Assembly: GCF_015354315.1 (NCBI RefSeq)
Contig: NZ_JADKYY010000002.1
Location: 1-64,000, forward strand
Reading direction: 5' to 3'
Length of the DNA: 64,000 nt
From: Planobacterium oryzisoli
GTDB taxonomy: Bacteria > Bacteroidota > Bacteroidia > Flavobacteriales > Weeksellaceae
The notes under the pieces are model-generated. The model saw only the letters and a list, made by a program, of their open reading frames with translations. It was not told the origin of the DNA and searched no databases. Every line of letters begins with the position of its first letter. Positions within the stretch are counted from its first letter, which is position 1. Both the position numbers and the translations under genes were made by a program. Positions 29,137-37,502 of the stretch are shown here, piece after piece.

Positions 29137-29991
29137 ATGATTACATACGCAGGGATTCCTGAAGAAAATGCATTATTAGAAAATTCCAAAGTTATGCTGT
29201 TGACTGTACCGTACGATGGTACTAGTACTTGGGGGAAAGGCGCAGATAAAGGTCCTGCTTTATTCTTAGATGCATCGGAAAATATGGAGTTGTACGATAT
29301 TGAAACAGGCACTGAGCCGTATTTGCATGGTGTGTGGATGGCAGGAGAGGTTTTGGAAAAAAGCAGTCCAGAAGCTATGACGCAGGCAGTGTATGAGAAG
29401 ACCTCAGAGTTGCTTAAAAATGAAGGCAAACTCTTTACCTTGTTTGGAGGAGAACATTCCGTATCCATTGGGTCGATCCGTGCGGTTGGCGAAAAATTTG
29501 AAAATCTTACTGTCCTGCAGTTGGACGCTCATACAGACCTGCGGCCTGAATTCCATGGCTCCACTTCCAACCATGCGTGCGCAGTCTATGAAGCAAGCCA
29601 GAAACATAATTTGGTGCAGGTGGGTATCCGTTCAATGGATGCGGAAGAAATGCAGTTTGTACCCAAGGACCAATGTTTTTGGGCACATGAAATACACAAC
29701 AATCCTAACTGGATAGACGATGTTTTGGATAAGGTTTCTGGAAATGTGTACATCACTATAGATCTAGATGCGTTCGATCCCTCCATTGCTCCGTCGACAG
29801 GTACGCCTGAGCCTGGTGGATTGGCTTGGTACCCAACACTTCAACTTTTAGAAAAAGTATTCAGGAAATGCAATGTGGTAGCATTTGATATTGTAGAATT
29901 AATGGACAGCCCCTATTCCAAACCGACTGCATTTTTGGCCGCTAAACTCTACTATAAAATGCTGGCTTACTACCACCAACAGGAAAGATAG
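29137..29991 (+). CDS. speB: Agmatinase
   Basis: Agmatinase hydrolyses agmatine to putrescine and urea. The 284-residue protein is a ureohydrolase with the two-manganese ligands in GGEHSVSIGSIRA (about 106-118), LQLDAHTDLRPEF (about 128-140) and ITIDLDAFDPSIAPSTGTPEPGG (about 207-229). The last motif matches agmatinase better than arginase. With speA it forms a two-step arginine-to-putrescine path. It is a single gene, preceded by its own -7 box and closed by a terminator. Confidence 0.92.
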   Translation: MITYAGIPEENALLENSKVMLLTVPYDGTSTWGKGADKGPALFLDASENMELYDIETGTEPYLHGVWMAGEVLEKSSPEAMTQAVYEKTSELLKNEGKLFTLFGGEHSVSIGSIRAVGEKFENLTVLQLDAHTDLRPEFHGSTSNHACAVYEASQKHNLVQVGIRSMDAEEMQFVPKDQCFWAHEIHNNPNWIDDVLDKVSGNVYITIDLDAFDPSIAPSTGTPEPGGLAWYPTLQLLEKVFRKCNVVAFDIVELMDSPYSKPTAFLAAKLYYKMLAYYHQQER

Positions 29992-30012
29992 CAAGACTTT
30001 TATAAAAAAGAG

Positions 30013-30041
30013 GAAAGCTCTACCAAAAAGGCAGAGCTTTC
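30013..30041. terminator. Terminator between speB and the CocE-type hydrolase gene
   Basis: Perfect arms GAAAGCTCT and AGAGCTTTC (30013-30021 and 30033-30041) flank a loop, with an A-rich stretch on the left side that becomes a T run on the minus strand. Being between convergent genes, it could serve both, and the minus direction is stronger. Confidence 0.75.
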
Positions 30042-30068
30042 GTGTATTAGGTAGGCCGCGTGGCGTAC

Positions 30069-31922
30069 CTACTGTGAGACATTAAATTCCAGGTAAGAAT
30101 CACCATGGATCTTGATAAAAGCTTTCGTGTAATCCGATTTTTCTGCCTTGTTTACATTGGCCACATACTTTTGTGGATTCACTGTAAAAAGTGGAAACCA
30201 GGTACTGGATATTTGTACTTGTATTCTGTGCCCTTTCTTAAAGGTGTGAAGCACGTCTTGCAATTTTACAGGTACCGTTGTTTTTGTATGTGGGGTCATG
30301 GGTATAGGACTCGCACGGTTTTCCCGAAAACGTGCAGGCATGATTTCACTACGAACCATTTGATGGTAGTTACCATATAAGACCGATTCTTTTTTCTCCT
30401 TAGGTTCATAGTCTAAAGGGTACACGTCAATTAGCTTCACGATAAAGTCTGCATCACTGGCAGAGGTTTCCGCATTCAACATAGCGTTTAGCTCCCCCGT
30501 GATGGTGAGGTCGTTTTCTAGAATGTCACTCGTAAATGTAAGAACATCAGGTCTGCCTACCGCAAATCTTTGATCTTCTGTCATGTAGCTTCTCGGAGTA
30601 AAGCCATTAAAGGATTGTAGATTAGCGGAACTTAGTACAGGATTGTTGGGGTCGCTAAAATATTCACTAAACCCTTGGCTTGCGGTGCTCTTAAGTTGCC
30701 CCTCATGGAAATATATTCTTGTTTTTTCAACATTGGAGGGTGGATAAGTCGAGAAATGTTCCCATTGATTTTTGCCCGTGTCAAAAAGGACTGCTTCTGC
30801 AAGATTTAACTCTTTCAAGGTGCCGGGTTTCAAGTGGTAGGTGAAAAAAGGAGTTTCAATTTGCTTTTGGTAATAAGTTGCTATACTGTCTCCAAAGTAA
30901 ATATCATTATGGAAAGTTTTTCCTGATTCTCTTCCCCATCCGCCATGGGCAAAAGGACCCATGACCAGACTGTTCTTGGCCTTCGGACTTGTCCTTTCTA
31001 TCGTTTTATATATATTTAATGGTCCGGCGAGATCTTCCGCATCAAACCAACCTCCCACAGTAAGAACCGCATGTTTTATACCCTTAAGATGAGGCAGAAG
31101 GTTTCTTTCTTGCCAGTACTGGTCGTAATTGGGATGGTCCATTATTTCTCGCATGAAAAAATTATCTTGATAGTACTTTTCGAATCCCTCTTTGAGGGTA
31201 CCCATTTCCCGGTAAAAAGCTAAACCATCTTTAGAAGTGATAGGAACCATCTTATCTGTATACCACGCCTTGGATTCGGGTTTGGTCTTATGAACGCCAA
31301 ATACCGGAAAGGTTCTGAAGTACCCCAGCATAAAGCGACCGTTGTGGAGGAAATCATCGTTCCAAAAGTCAGAGATTGGCGCCTGTGGAGAAGACGCTAC
31401 CAATGCAGGATGCCCGGACAACGTACCAACGGCGGCGTAAAAACCAGGGTACGAGGTTCCGTACTGTCCTACCTTTCCGCTATTGTATTGAATGTTTTTT
31501 AGTAACCATTCGATTGTGTCAAAAGTATCGGTGCTTTCATCAACGGTCCTTTTATTGGTAGTAGAAATCTGGGGAGTCATGTTAGTGAAGGTACCCTCGC
31601 TCATGTATCTGCCTCTAACGTCTTGGTATACAAAAATGTATTTATCGTCCATTAAGTACTTATTGGGACCCAGAGATCGGCGGTAGTTGTTTTCTCCATA
31701 AGGGGCGACACTGTAGCAGGTCCGTTGCATTAGAAAAGGATATTTATTGTTTTTTGAGGCATCCTTTGGTATATAGATTGATGTAAAGAGTTTAGTGCCG
31801 TCCCGCATGGGGATATAAACTTCTTCTTTAAGGTAATTTTCTTTCACGAAATCTGTTTCAGTAGGTTGTTGACTGAAAAGAGTTTGTGAAAATAGCACAA
31901 GGATTAGCAAAACATGTTTCAT
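30069..31922 (-). CDS. Secreted CocE/NonD family hydrolase (X-Pro peptidase / acylase type)
   Basis: This serine hydrolase has the alpha/beta fold of cocaine esterase, X-Pro dipeptidyl-peptidase and glutaryl-7-ACA acylase. The early motif YIPMRDGTKLFTSIY begins the hydrolase domain. YQDVRGRYMSEGTF and the nucleophile elbow GQYGTSYPGFYAA follow, and PFAHGGWGRESG holds the likely histidine region. The C-terminal third is the beta-sandwich lectin-like domain of the family. I use the ATG at 31922, since MKHVLLILVLFSQTLFSQQ is a good signal peptide; ATGs at 31928 and 31958 are also in frame. The natural substrate is unknown. Confidence 0.88.
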   Translation of the reverse strand: MKHVLLILVLFSQTLFSQQPTETDFVKENYLKEEVYIPMRDGTKLFTSIYIPKDASKNNKYPFLMQRTCYSVAPYGENNYRRSLGPNKYLMDDKYIFVYQDVRGRYMSEGTFTNMTPQISTTNKRTVDESTDTFDTIEWLLKNIQYNSGKVGQYGTSYPGFYAAVGTLSGHPALVASSPQAPISDFWNDDFLHNGRFMLGYFRTFPVFGVHKTKPESKAWYTDKMVPITSKDGLAFYREMGTLKEGFEKYYQDNFFMREIMDHPNYDQYWQERNLLPHLKGIKHAVLTVGGWFDAEDLAGPLNIYKTIERTSPKAKNSLVMGPFAHGGWGRESGKTFHNDIYFGDSIATYYQKQIETPFFTYHLKPGTLKELNLAEAVLFDTGKNQWEHFSTYPPSNVEKTRIYFHEGQLKSTASQGFSEYFSDPNNPVLSSANLQSFNGFTPRSYMTEDQRFAVGRPDVLTFTSDILENDLTITGELNAMLNAETSASDADFIVKLIDVYPLDYEPKEKKESVLYGNYHQMVRSEIMPARFRENRASPIPMTPHTKTTVPVKLQDVLHTFKKGHRIQVQISSTWFPLFTVNPQKYVANVNKAEKSDYTKAFIKIHGDSYLEFNVSQ

Positions 31923-31985
31923 GGTCATTAAGATTTTTGTAGGATAAAAGTACTCCATAATTGTACCTTAACCAAATTGTTGAAT

Positions 31986-32573
31986 ATGGAAAAAGCGCAG
32001 AAGTTGGTTGATTTTGATGGTGAAGTGCATTACTACGAGCAGTTTATTGCAGAATCCAGAGCTGAGATGCTCTTTAATTACTTAGAAAATAATGTGCTTT
32101 GGACTAACGAAAAAGTGCGCATGTTTGGCAAGCTCTTAGAACTAAGGAGGAAAACTGCGTGGTTTTCTTTAAATGGAGACAATTACAAATATTCTGGAGT
32201 TGAACATATAGCGCAGAAGTTAGATTATAAGTTAGAGAACCTTCGTAGCGAGGTTGAGCGTGTTACCGCCAGTACATTCAATAGTTATTTATTGAATTAC
32301 TACCATGATGAAAAGGACTATATGGGACTACACAAGGACAATGAGACTAGTATGCAGAAAGGAAGTGCGATCGCTTCAGTTTCTTTGGGAGCAGCAAGGA
32401 CTTTTATAATGGTTCATCAAACCTCGCAGATACAACTACAACAGGTTTTAAGTCCTGGAAGTCTTTTGGTTATGAAAGGTGCTTTTCAAAGATTTTGGAA
32501 GCACGGAATTTTAAAAGAATTAAATCCTAAGGGACCGAGAATTAATATCACGTTCCGTCTTAGGAAAGAATAG
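31986..32573 (+). CDS. alkB: AlkB-type 2-oxoglutarate/Fe(II) dioxygenase
   Basis: AlkB-like enzymes remove methyl groups from alkylated DNA or RNA bases by oxidation. The 195-residue protein has the nucleotide-recognition lid NSYLLNYYHDEKDYMGLHKDNE, containing the iron ligands H-x-D. The distal iron histidine lies in FWKHGILKE, and the 2-oxoglutarate-binding arginines in PRINITFRLR at the C-terminus. The annotated ATG at 31986 is preferred to an in-frame TTG three codons earlier. It is a single gene, divergent from the secreted hydrolase. Confidence 0.92.
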   Translation: MEKAQKLVDFDGEVHYYEQFIAESRAEMLFNYLENNVLWTNEKVRMFGKLLELRRKTAWFSLNGDNYKYSGVEHIAQKLDYKLENLRSEVERVTASTFNSYLLNYYHDEKDYMGLHKDNETSMQKGSAIASVSLGAARTFIMVHQTSQIQLQQVLSPGSLLVMKGAFQRFWKHGILKELNPKGPRINITFRLRKE

Positions 32574-32595
32574 CAATTTGAACGCTTATTTATTG

Positions 32596-32603
32596 TAAAT
32601 TTG
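32596..32603 (+). promoter_or_regulatory. -7 box of the BON lipoprotein promoter
   Basis: TAAATTTG matches TAnnTTTG, 30 bases before the ATG at 32633. A TTTG lies at 32577-32580 but with a 15-base spacer, shorter than the usual 19. Confidence 0.45.
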
Positions 32604-32632
32604 AGAAAACCATTAAATCTAAATATTATATT

Positions 32633-33100
32633 ATGAAAAAATCTGTAATGATTGCCGCATTGGCTATGGTAGTTTCTTTTGGATCTATCTCGTGTAAGAA
32701 AAAAGTGACAGACGCAGACTTGCAGACGCAAGCTACCACTGTAGTCACGTCAAATCCCAACGCCACTGTGGAAGTTAAAGACGGTGTAGCCCATTTGTCA
32801 GGCACCTTTGAAGACCAAGCATCTAAGGATGCGATGATTGCATCATTAAAAGCTATACCAGGGATCAAAGAAGTCATGGACATGTCTACAGTGGCCGCTC
32901 CAGTAGAAATTAATAGTGTTGATACTGTTGCACTTCAAAAGGTACAGGATGCAGTGAAGGACTTTCCTTCTGTAAAAGCTGAGGTAATTAATGGAGAGGT
33001 AGTGCTTACCGGTACTGTATCTTCTCTACAGGCAAGAAAAATAAAGGAATCGGTTGATGCCTTAACAATACCATATACCAATAACATAGTAGTAAAATAA
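32633..33100 (+). CDS. BON-domain lipoprotein
   Basis: This 155-residue protein has a lipoprotein signal peptide with lipobox SISC (Cys at 22) and two BON-like alpha/beta units: about 28-85 (VVTSNPNATVEVKDGVAHLSG) and about 98-155 (DAVKDFPSVKAEVINGEVVLTG). BON domains are thought to bind phospholipids or peptidoglycan-associated ligands in the envelope, often under stress (OsmY, Kbp). It is followed 8 bases later by a gene encoding a related BON-like unit joined to an SH3 domain, so the two probably work together. Confidence 0.85.
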   Translation: MKKSVMIAALAMVVSFGSISCKKKVTDADLQTQATTVVTSNPNATVEVKDGVAHLSGTFEDQASKDAMIASLKAIPGIKEVMDMSTVAAPVEINSVDTVALQKVQDAVKDFPSVKAEVINGEVVLTGTVSSLQARKIKESVDALTIPYTNNIVVK

Positions 33101-33107
33101 TCAGGTT

Positions 33108-33527
33108 ATGAGTGAATTACAAAACAAATATGCGAGCGTGATAGCAGCGGCTCAATCTTCGGCGATTGACCAGCTTCAAGTAAATGAGCAAAATGGAGTA
33201 CTGTATATTACAGGTAATGCAGTTTCTAGTGATGCTAAAGATGCTGTATGGAATGCATTGGGAATGATTGATGCCACCTATACGGCAAATGACATTAATA
33301 TTGATGTTCAGATTACAGGCATTACTCCGGGAACCAACCTGGTAGTAAATACTGAATCTTCTAATCTTAACGTAAGGGAAGAACCGTCTACTGACGCGCC
33401 AGTTATAGGAAAAGCCGCAAAAGGAGAACTAGTGACCCTTGTGGAACAAAGTTCACAAGACTGGTGGAGGATTAAGACTTCAGAAGGAGTGGAAGGATTT
33501 GCATATGCACGCTACCTAAAAGTGTAA
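33108..33527 (+). CDS. BON-like plus bacterial SH3 domain protein
   Basis: The 139-residue product has a BON-like N-terminal half (about 15-75, with LQVNEQNGVLYITGNAVSSDAK) and a C-terminal SH3b domain (about 83-139, with SSNLNVREEPSTDAPVIGKA and WWRIKTSEGVEGFAYARYL). SH3b domains usually bind peptidoglycan outside the cytoplasm, yet no signal peptide is visible. The layout recalls E. coli YgaU/Kbp, which joins a BON to a LysM domain and also lacks a classic signal peptide. It is co-transcribed with the BON lipoprotein gene and followed by a terminator. Confidence 0.8.
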   Translation: MSELQNKYASVIAAAQSSAIDQLQVNEQNGVLYITGNAVSSDAKDAVWNALGMIDATYTANDINIDVQITGITPGTNLVVNTESSNLNVREEPSTDAPVIGKAAKGELVTLVEQSSQDWWRIKTSEGVEGFAYARYLKV

Positions 33528-33554
33528 GAATTCAAATTGCTAATTAATCTTGTA

Positions 33555-33584
33555 AAACTCTGTCGATCCCGGCAGAGTTTTTTT
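33555..33584 (+). terminator. Terminator after the BON/SH3 operon
   Basis: Stem AAACTCTG/CAGAGTTT (33555-33562 with 33573-33580) and a T run follow the stop codon by 28 bases. Confidence 0.9.
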
Positions 33585-33641
33585 ATTGTGTGAATTAATT
33601 CGCAGTCATTTTGCACTTAACATATTTTTAACAAAAAAGTC

Positions 33642-33649
33642 TATATTTG
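33642..33649 (+). promoter_or_regulatory. -7 box of the dicarboxylate/amino acid symporter promoter
   Basis: TATATTTG matches TAnnTTTG, 18 bases before the ATG at 33667. The -33 element is not clear. Confidence 0.5.
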
Positions 33650-33666
33650 TATACTTTGAAGAAATT

Positions 33667-34917
33667 ATGAAAGGACAGAATAAACTATTCTTTGCTATAA
33701 TTATAGCTTTGGTACTGGGAATTGGCGCTGGCGCATTAGTACACTTTAAATATCCTGAGAACGCAGAGGATTTTTCTAAAAACATCAAACTGCTTGGAAC
33801 CATTTTCATTCGTTTAGTGCAGATGATTATTGCACCACTAGTGTTTACGACATTGGTTGTTGGTATTGCAAAAATGAGTGATATGAAGATGATTGGGCGG
33901 GTGGGTACTAAGGCAATGCTATGGTTTCTTACTGCTTCTTTGGTATCGCTAATGATTGGGCTGGTATTTGTGAACTGGTTGCAGCCAGGTCACGTTATTG
34001 AATTGGACTTGACCGATACAGCCTCTGCAAATGAACTGATAAACACCACCAAAAGTTTTAGTTTAGAAGACTTTGTCTCTCATATTTTTCCTCGTAGTTT
34101 ATTTGAGGCCTTCGCCACAAATGAAGTGCTGCAAATCGTTGTCTTTTCCGTGATGTTTGGAGTAGCTTTAGCCAATATGGGAGACTCATATACTAAGCCA
34201 GTAGTAAACGGTCTTAACATAATAGCTCATGCCATTTTAAAAATGGTTGGATATATTATGTGGGTTGCCCCGTTAGGTGTGTTTGGAGCTATTGCTGCCA
34301 TTGTAGCTACGAAAGGATTTGACATTTTCACCGTATATGCCGTCTATTTAAGAGACTTTTTTCTTGCTTTGGCTGTGCTTTGGCTGGTTCTATTAATTGT
34401 GGGTTACATGATTTTAGGGAACCGGCTGTTTGAACTCCTTAGAAGGATAAAGGAGCCCCTACTTATAGCATTTAGTACCACTTCTTCGGAGGCAGTCTTT
34501 CCTAAATTGGTTGAAGAGCTCGAGCGCTTTGGGTGCAACAATAAAATCGTGTCTTTCACTTTGCCGCTTGGCTACTCCTTTAACTTGGATGGAAGTATGA
34601 TGTATATGACGTTTGCATCCATTTTTATCGCACAGATTTACGGCATTGATATGTCTCTGGGAGAACAGATTGTAATGCTTCTCGTACTTATGTTAACTTC
34701 TAAAGGTATTGCAGGAGTACCCCGCGCGAGCTTAGTTATTATTGTCGCTACCTGCTCCATGTTCGGTATTCCACCGGAAGGTATCGCTCTTATTCTCCCT
34801 ATAGATCACTTTTGTGATATGGGTAGAAGTATGACTAATGTATTAGGCAATGCACTTTCCACCTCCGCCGTTTCAAAATGGGAAGGAGAGCTGGATAACC
34901 ATGGCGGGGAATTATAA
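33667..34917 (+). CDS. Dicarboxylate/amino acid:cation symporter (DAACS family)
   Basis: This 416-residue membrane protein has the GltPh/DctA fold: eight helices plus two re-entrant hairpins. Marks are the serine-rich hairpin 1 (AFSTTSSEAVFPKL near 273-286), the helix 7 ion motif YSFNLDGSMMYM near 308 (variant of NMDGT), and the hairpin 2 region SKGIAGVPRASLVII near 348. Family substrates are glutamate, aspartate or C4-dicarboxylates coupled to H+ or Na+; which applies is not clear. The open frame extends to 33586, but the ATG at 33667 fits the family start and follows a -7 box. Confidence 0.93.
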   Translation: MKGQNKLFFAIIIALVLGIGAGALVHFKYPENAEDFSKNIKLLGTIFIRLVQMIIAPLVFTTLVVGIAKMSDMKMIGRVGTKAMLWFLTASLVSLMIGLVFVNWLQPGHVIELDLTDTASANELINTTKSFSLEDFVSHIFPRSLFEAFATNEVLQIVVFSVMFGVALANMGDSYTKPVVNGLNIIAHAILKMVGYIMWVAPLGVFGAIAAIVATKGFDIFTVYAVYLRDFFLALAVLWLVLLIVGYMILGNRLFELLRRIKEPLLIAFSTTSSEAVFPKLVEELERFGCNNKIVSFTLPLGYSFNLDGSMMYMTFASIFIAQIYGIDMSLGEQIVMLLVLMLTSKGIAGVPRASLVIIVATCSMFGIPPEGIALILPIDHFCDMGRSMTNVLGNALSTSAVSKWEGELDNHGGEL

Positions 34918-34935
34918 CGCTTGATTTAAATCTCT

Positions 34936-34972
34936 AAGGGCTGTAGACACTTTGGTGTTGCAGCCCTTTTTC
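34936..34972 (+). terminator. Terminator after the DAACS symporter gene
   Basis: Stem AAGGGCTG/CAGCCCTT (34936-34943 with 34961-34968) is followed by a T run. Confidence 0.88.
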
Positions 34973-34997
34973 TATAAATTATTCTATTGAAAAAATA

Positions 34998-36314
34998 ATG
35001 AAAAACGACTTTAGCAAGAACACGAAGACTTCTTTTACCTTGGGATTTGCCTTGTTTGCCATGTTCTTTGGCGCGGGTAATTTAATACTTCCACCACTAA
35101 TTGGGGTGAAGGCAGGGGAGAATTGGCTTTATGCCGTTGCAGGTTTTTTCACAACGGGTATTGTAGCGCCCTTTTTAGGAGTAATTACAATTGTACTGAA
35201 TGGTGTTAAGTTTACAGATCTGGGTACAAAAGTAAATCCTGTCGTAGTTAGTATTCTTGCTTTATTAATCATGCTTTGCATTGGGCCTCTTGTGGCTATC
35301 CCGCGTACTGGTGCCACTACTTACGAAGTCGGCATACAACCACTCTTGCCCGGTATGAACAGTGTATTATTTTCTATAATTTTCTTTTCACTGGTGTTTT
35401 TGCTGACTGTTAGCAAATCCAAGATTGTAGATTTAATAGGAAACATTCTCACTCCGTTCTTGCTGGTTAGTTTAGGTCTGCTCGTACTTGTGGGGGTGTT
35501 TAATGCGGAAAATGCTTCATTAAAAAGCGATCTAACGCCCGTAACTTCATTTGTATACGCATTTCATGAAGGGTATCAGACTCTAGATGTTTTAGCCTCA
35601 GTGGTGTTTGCTGGAATTATTATAGGGGCGGCTATTGAAAAAGGGTACACTCAGGCCAATGAGCGTTTCAAGATTACGCTGAAAGCAGGTTTAATATCCA
35701 TGAGCGCACTACTCTTTATTTACGGAGGATTAATTTATTTGGGAGCTCATGCAGGATACAATTTTGATGCGGATATTTCCCGTACGGATTTACTGTTAAA
35801 TATTTCCAGAAACATACTTGGCGTAAGTGGAACCCTGGTGGTATCCACTGCAGTGGCGATGGCATGTTTAACTACCGCAATTGCACTATGTGCTGCGATG
35901 GGTTCTTTTGTTGAGGAATTTACTAGCGGCAAAATAAAGTATGGATGGGCGGTGGCTCTAACGTGCATCTTTTCAGGGTACTTTTCTATCCATAGTGTAG
36001 ATGAAATTATATCCTATGCTGTAGTTATCCTAGGATTTGTGTATCCAATTACCTTTACGCTCATCCTTACTGTACTCATTTTTGGAAAAAAAATATTTTT
36101 AAAAGGTCCTTATATTGCTGCTTTACTGGTAACGACACTACTATCTTTGGTGCCTGTTCTTGAATTCTTTGGAGCTGCTCCAGAAAATTTATTGTCCGCA
36201 GTAAACATGCTTCCCCTTGCCGAGCATGACTTGGGGTGGATTATACCTTCTCTTTTAACTTTTGGTACTGTTTATTTTTTTACCAGAAAAGATAATAGCA
36301 GAGAAGCTATGTGA
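34998..36314 (+). CDS. brnQ: Branched-chain amino acid:cation symporter
   Basis: BrnQ (LIVCS family) imports leucine, isoleucine and valine with Na+ or H+. The protein has 438 residues and about twelve transmembrane helices. The start LGFALFAMFFGAGNLILPPLIG (about 15-36) and the helix with GPLVAIPRTGATTYEVGI (about 96-113) are diagnostic. It lies 80 bases after the DAACS symporter but behind a terminator, so it is probably transcribed separately. An FNR-like palindrome overlaps its stop codon. Confidence 0.93.
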   Translation: MKNDFSKNTKTSFTLGFALFAMFFGAGNLILPPLIGVKAGENWLYAVAGFFTTGIVAPFLGVITIVLNGVKFTDLGTKVNPVVVSILALLIMLCIGPLVAIPRTGATTYEVGIQPLLPGMNSVLFSIIFFSLVFLLTVSKSKIVDLIGNILTPFLLVSLGLLVLVGVFNAENASLKSDLTPVTSFVYAFHEGYQTLDVLASVVFAGIIIGAAIEKGYTQANERFKITLKAGLISMSALLFIYGGLIYLGAHAGYNFDADISRTDLLLNISRNILGVSGTLVVSTAVAMACLTTAIALCAAMGSFVEEFTSGKIKYGWAVALTCIFSGYFSIHSVDEIISYAVVILGFVYPITFTLILTVLIFGKKIFLKGPYIAALLVTTLLSLVPVLEFFGAAPENLLSAVNMLPLAEHDLGWIIPSLLTFGTVYFFTRKDNSREAM

Positions 36315-36324
36315 TAGATATCAC
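36311..36324. promoter_or_regulatory. FNR-like palindrome upstream of mrp
   Basis: GTGAT-AGAT-ATCAC is a perfect 14-base inverted repeat with the TGAT-N4-ATCA core. It overlaps the brnQ stop and lies 50.5 bases (centre to edge) before the mrp -7 box at 36368. That is about two helical turns further than at the 42009 and 9365 sites. Regulation is inferred. Confidence 0.4.
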
Positions 36325-36367
36325 CAATCGTTGATTTTACTCATTCTAAATTAAGGAATAAATTGCG

Positions 36368-36375
36368 TAAATTTG
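36368..36375 (+). promoter_or_regulatory. -7 box of the mrp promoter
   Basis: TAAATTTG matches TAnnTTTG, 19 bases before the ATG at 36395. Confidence 0.5.
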
Positions 36376-36394
36376 TAGTTGAATATTTGAACAT

Positions 36395-37498
36395 ATGCCA
36401 ACAAAAATAGAAGTCCAAGAATTTCTTAAGGAAATAGAAGTAGCAGATTTGGTCAACAATCTGCAGGTAATGGGGGATGATGTGTATATTGATATGACCG
36501 CTCACTCACCAGCAATGCATGAAAGAAAAAAGCTGGAAGTAGCTATGAAACAAGCGTTCGCATCCCAGTTTGGAGAAAAGGTTATGTTGAAATTGAAGAT
36601 TGTAGCTCCCGAACCTTCACAAATTCAACAGTCACAGATAAAAGGTAAACAGATTCCCGGAATACAAAATATAATTGCGGTAGCATCCGGAAAAGGTGGA
36701 GTTGGTAAATCCACAGTTGCGGCTAATCTAGCGGTTACTTTAGCCCAGATGGGGTTTAAGGTGGGATTGCTTGATGCAGATATATACGGACCTTCAGTGC
36801 CCACCATGTTAGATACTGAGGGGCAAAAACCCATATCGGTAGAAGTGGACGGCAAAAACTTAATGAAACCCATTGAGAATTATGGCGTTAAGATGCTCTC
36901 TATCGGTTATTTTTCAGGAGCTAACCAAGCCGTGGTTTGGAGGGGGCCTATGGCTTCAAAAGCTTTAAATCAAATGATAAGGGATGCCCACTGGGGTGAG
37001 CTCGATTTCCTATTAGTGGATCTTCCTCCAGGAACAGGTGACATACATCTTTCAATAATTCAGGAAGTGCCTGTTACGGGTGCCGTTATTGTTAGTACTC
37101 CACAACATGTGGCCTTGGCGGACGTACGCAAGGGAATAGCCATGTTTACCATGGAAAGTATCAATATTCCGGTCCTTGGTCTTGTCGAAAATATGTCCTA
37201 CTTTACCCCGGCAGAATTGCCTGAGAACAAATACTATATCTTTGGACAGCAGGGAGCACAGTATTTGGCTCAAGATCTAGGTATTCCTGTACTAGGCGAG
37301 ATACCGCTCGTACAAAGTATCAGGGAAGCAGGGGACGTGGGACGTCCTGCTGCTTTACAAGAGGGATCAGCTATACAAGCGGTCTACCGCTCTACAGCTC
37401 AGAATATGATTGAAAGTTTAGTGGAACGGAATAAAAACCTGCCTCCCACAGAAGCAGTAAAGATTACTACTATGGCAGGATGTTCTCCAAAAAAATAA
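36395..37498 (+). CDS. Mrp/NBP35-family Fe-S carrier ATPase
   Basis: Mrp/ApbC proteins carry and deliver iron-sulfur clusters. The 367-residue protein has an N-terminal MIP18/DUF59 domain (about 5-75) and a deviant Walker A P-loop ASGKGGVGKSTVAANLA (about 98-114). Further P-loop motifs are LLDADIYGPSVPTML and LVDLPPGTGDIHLS. The CxxC pair that binds the bridging cluster in E. coli ApbC (after ENMSY) is absent: here the run is ENMSYFTPAELPENKYYIFG. The only cysteine I see is near the C-terminus (AGCSPKK). It is followed 4 bases later by a NifU-type scaffold gene, which supports an Fe-S role. Confidence 0.92.
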   Translation: MPTKIEVQEFLKEIEVADLVNNLQVMGDDVYIDMTAHSPAMHERKKLEVAMKQAFASQFGEKVMLKLKIVAPEPSQIQQSQIKGKQIPGIQNIIAVASGKGGVGKSTVAANLAVTLAQMGFKVGLLDADIYGPSVPTMLDTEGQKPISVEVDGKNLMKPIENYGVKMLSIGYFSGANQAVVWRGPMASKALNQMIRDAHWGELDFLLVDLPPGTGDIHLSIIQEVPVTGAVIVSTPQHVALADVRKGIAMFTMESINIPVLGLVENMSYFTPAELPENKYYIFGQQGAQYLAQDLGIPVLGEIPLVQSIREAGDVGRPAALQEGSAIQAVYRSTAQNMIESLVERNKNLPPTEAVKITTMAGCSPKK

Positions 37499-37502
37499 TA
37501 AA

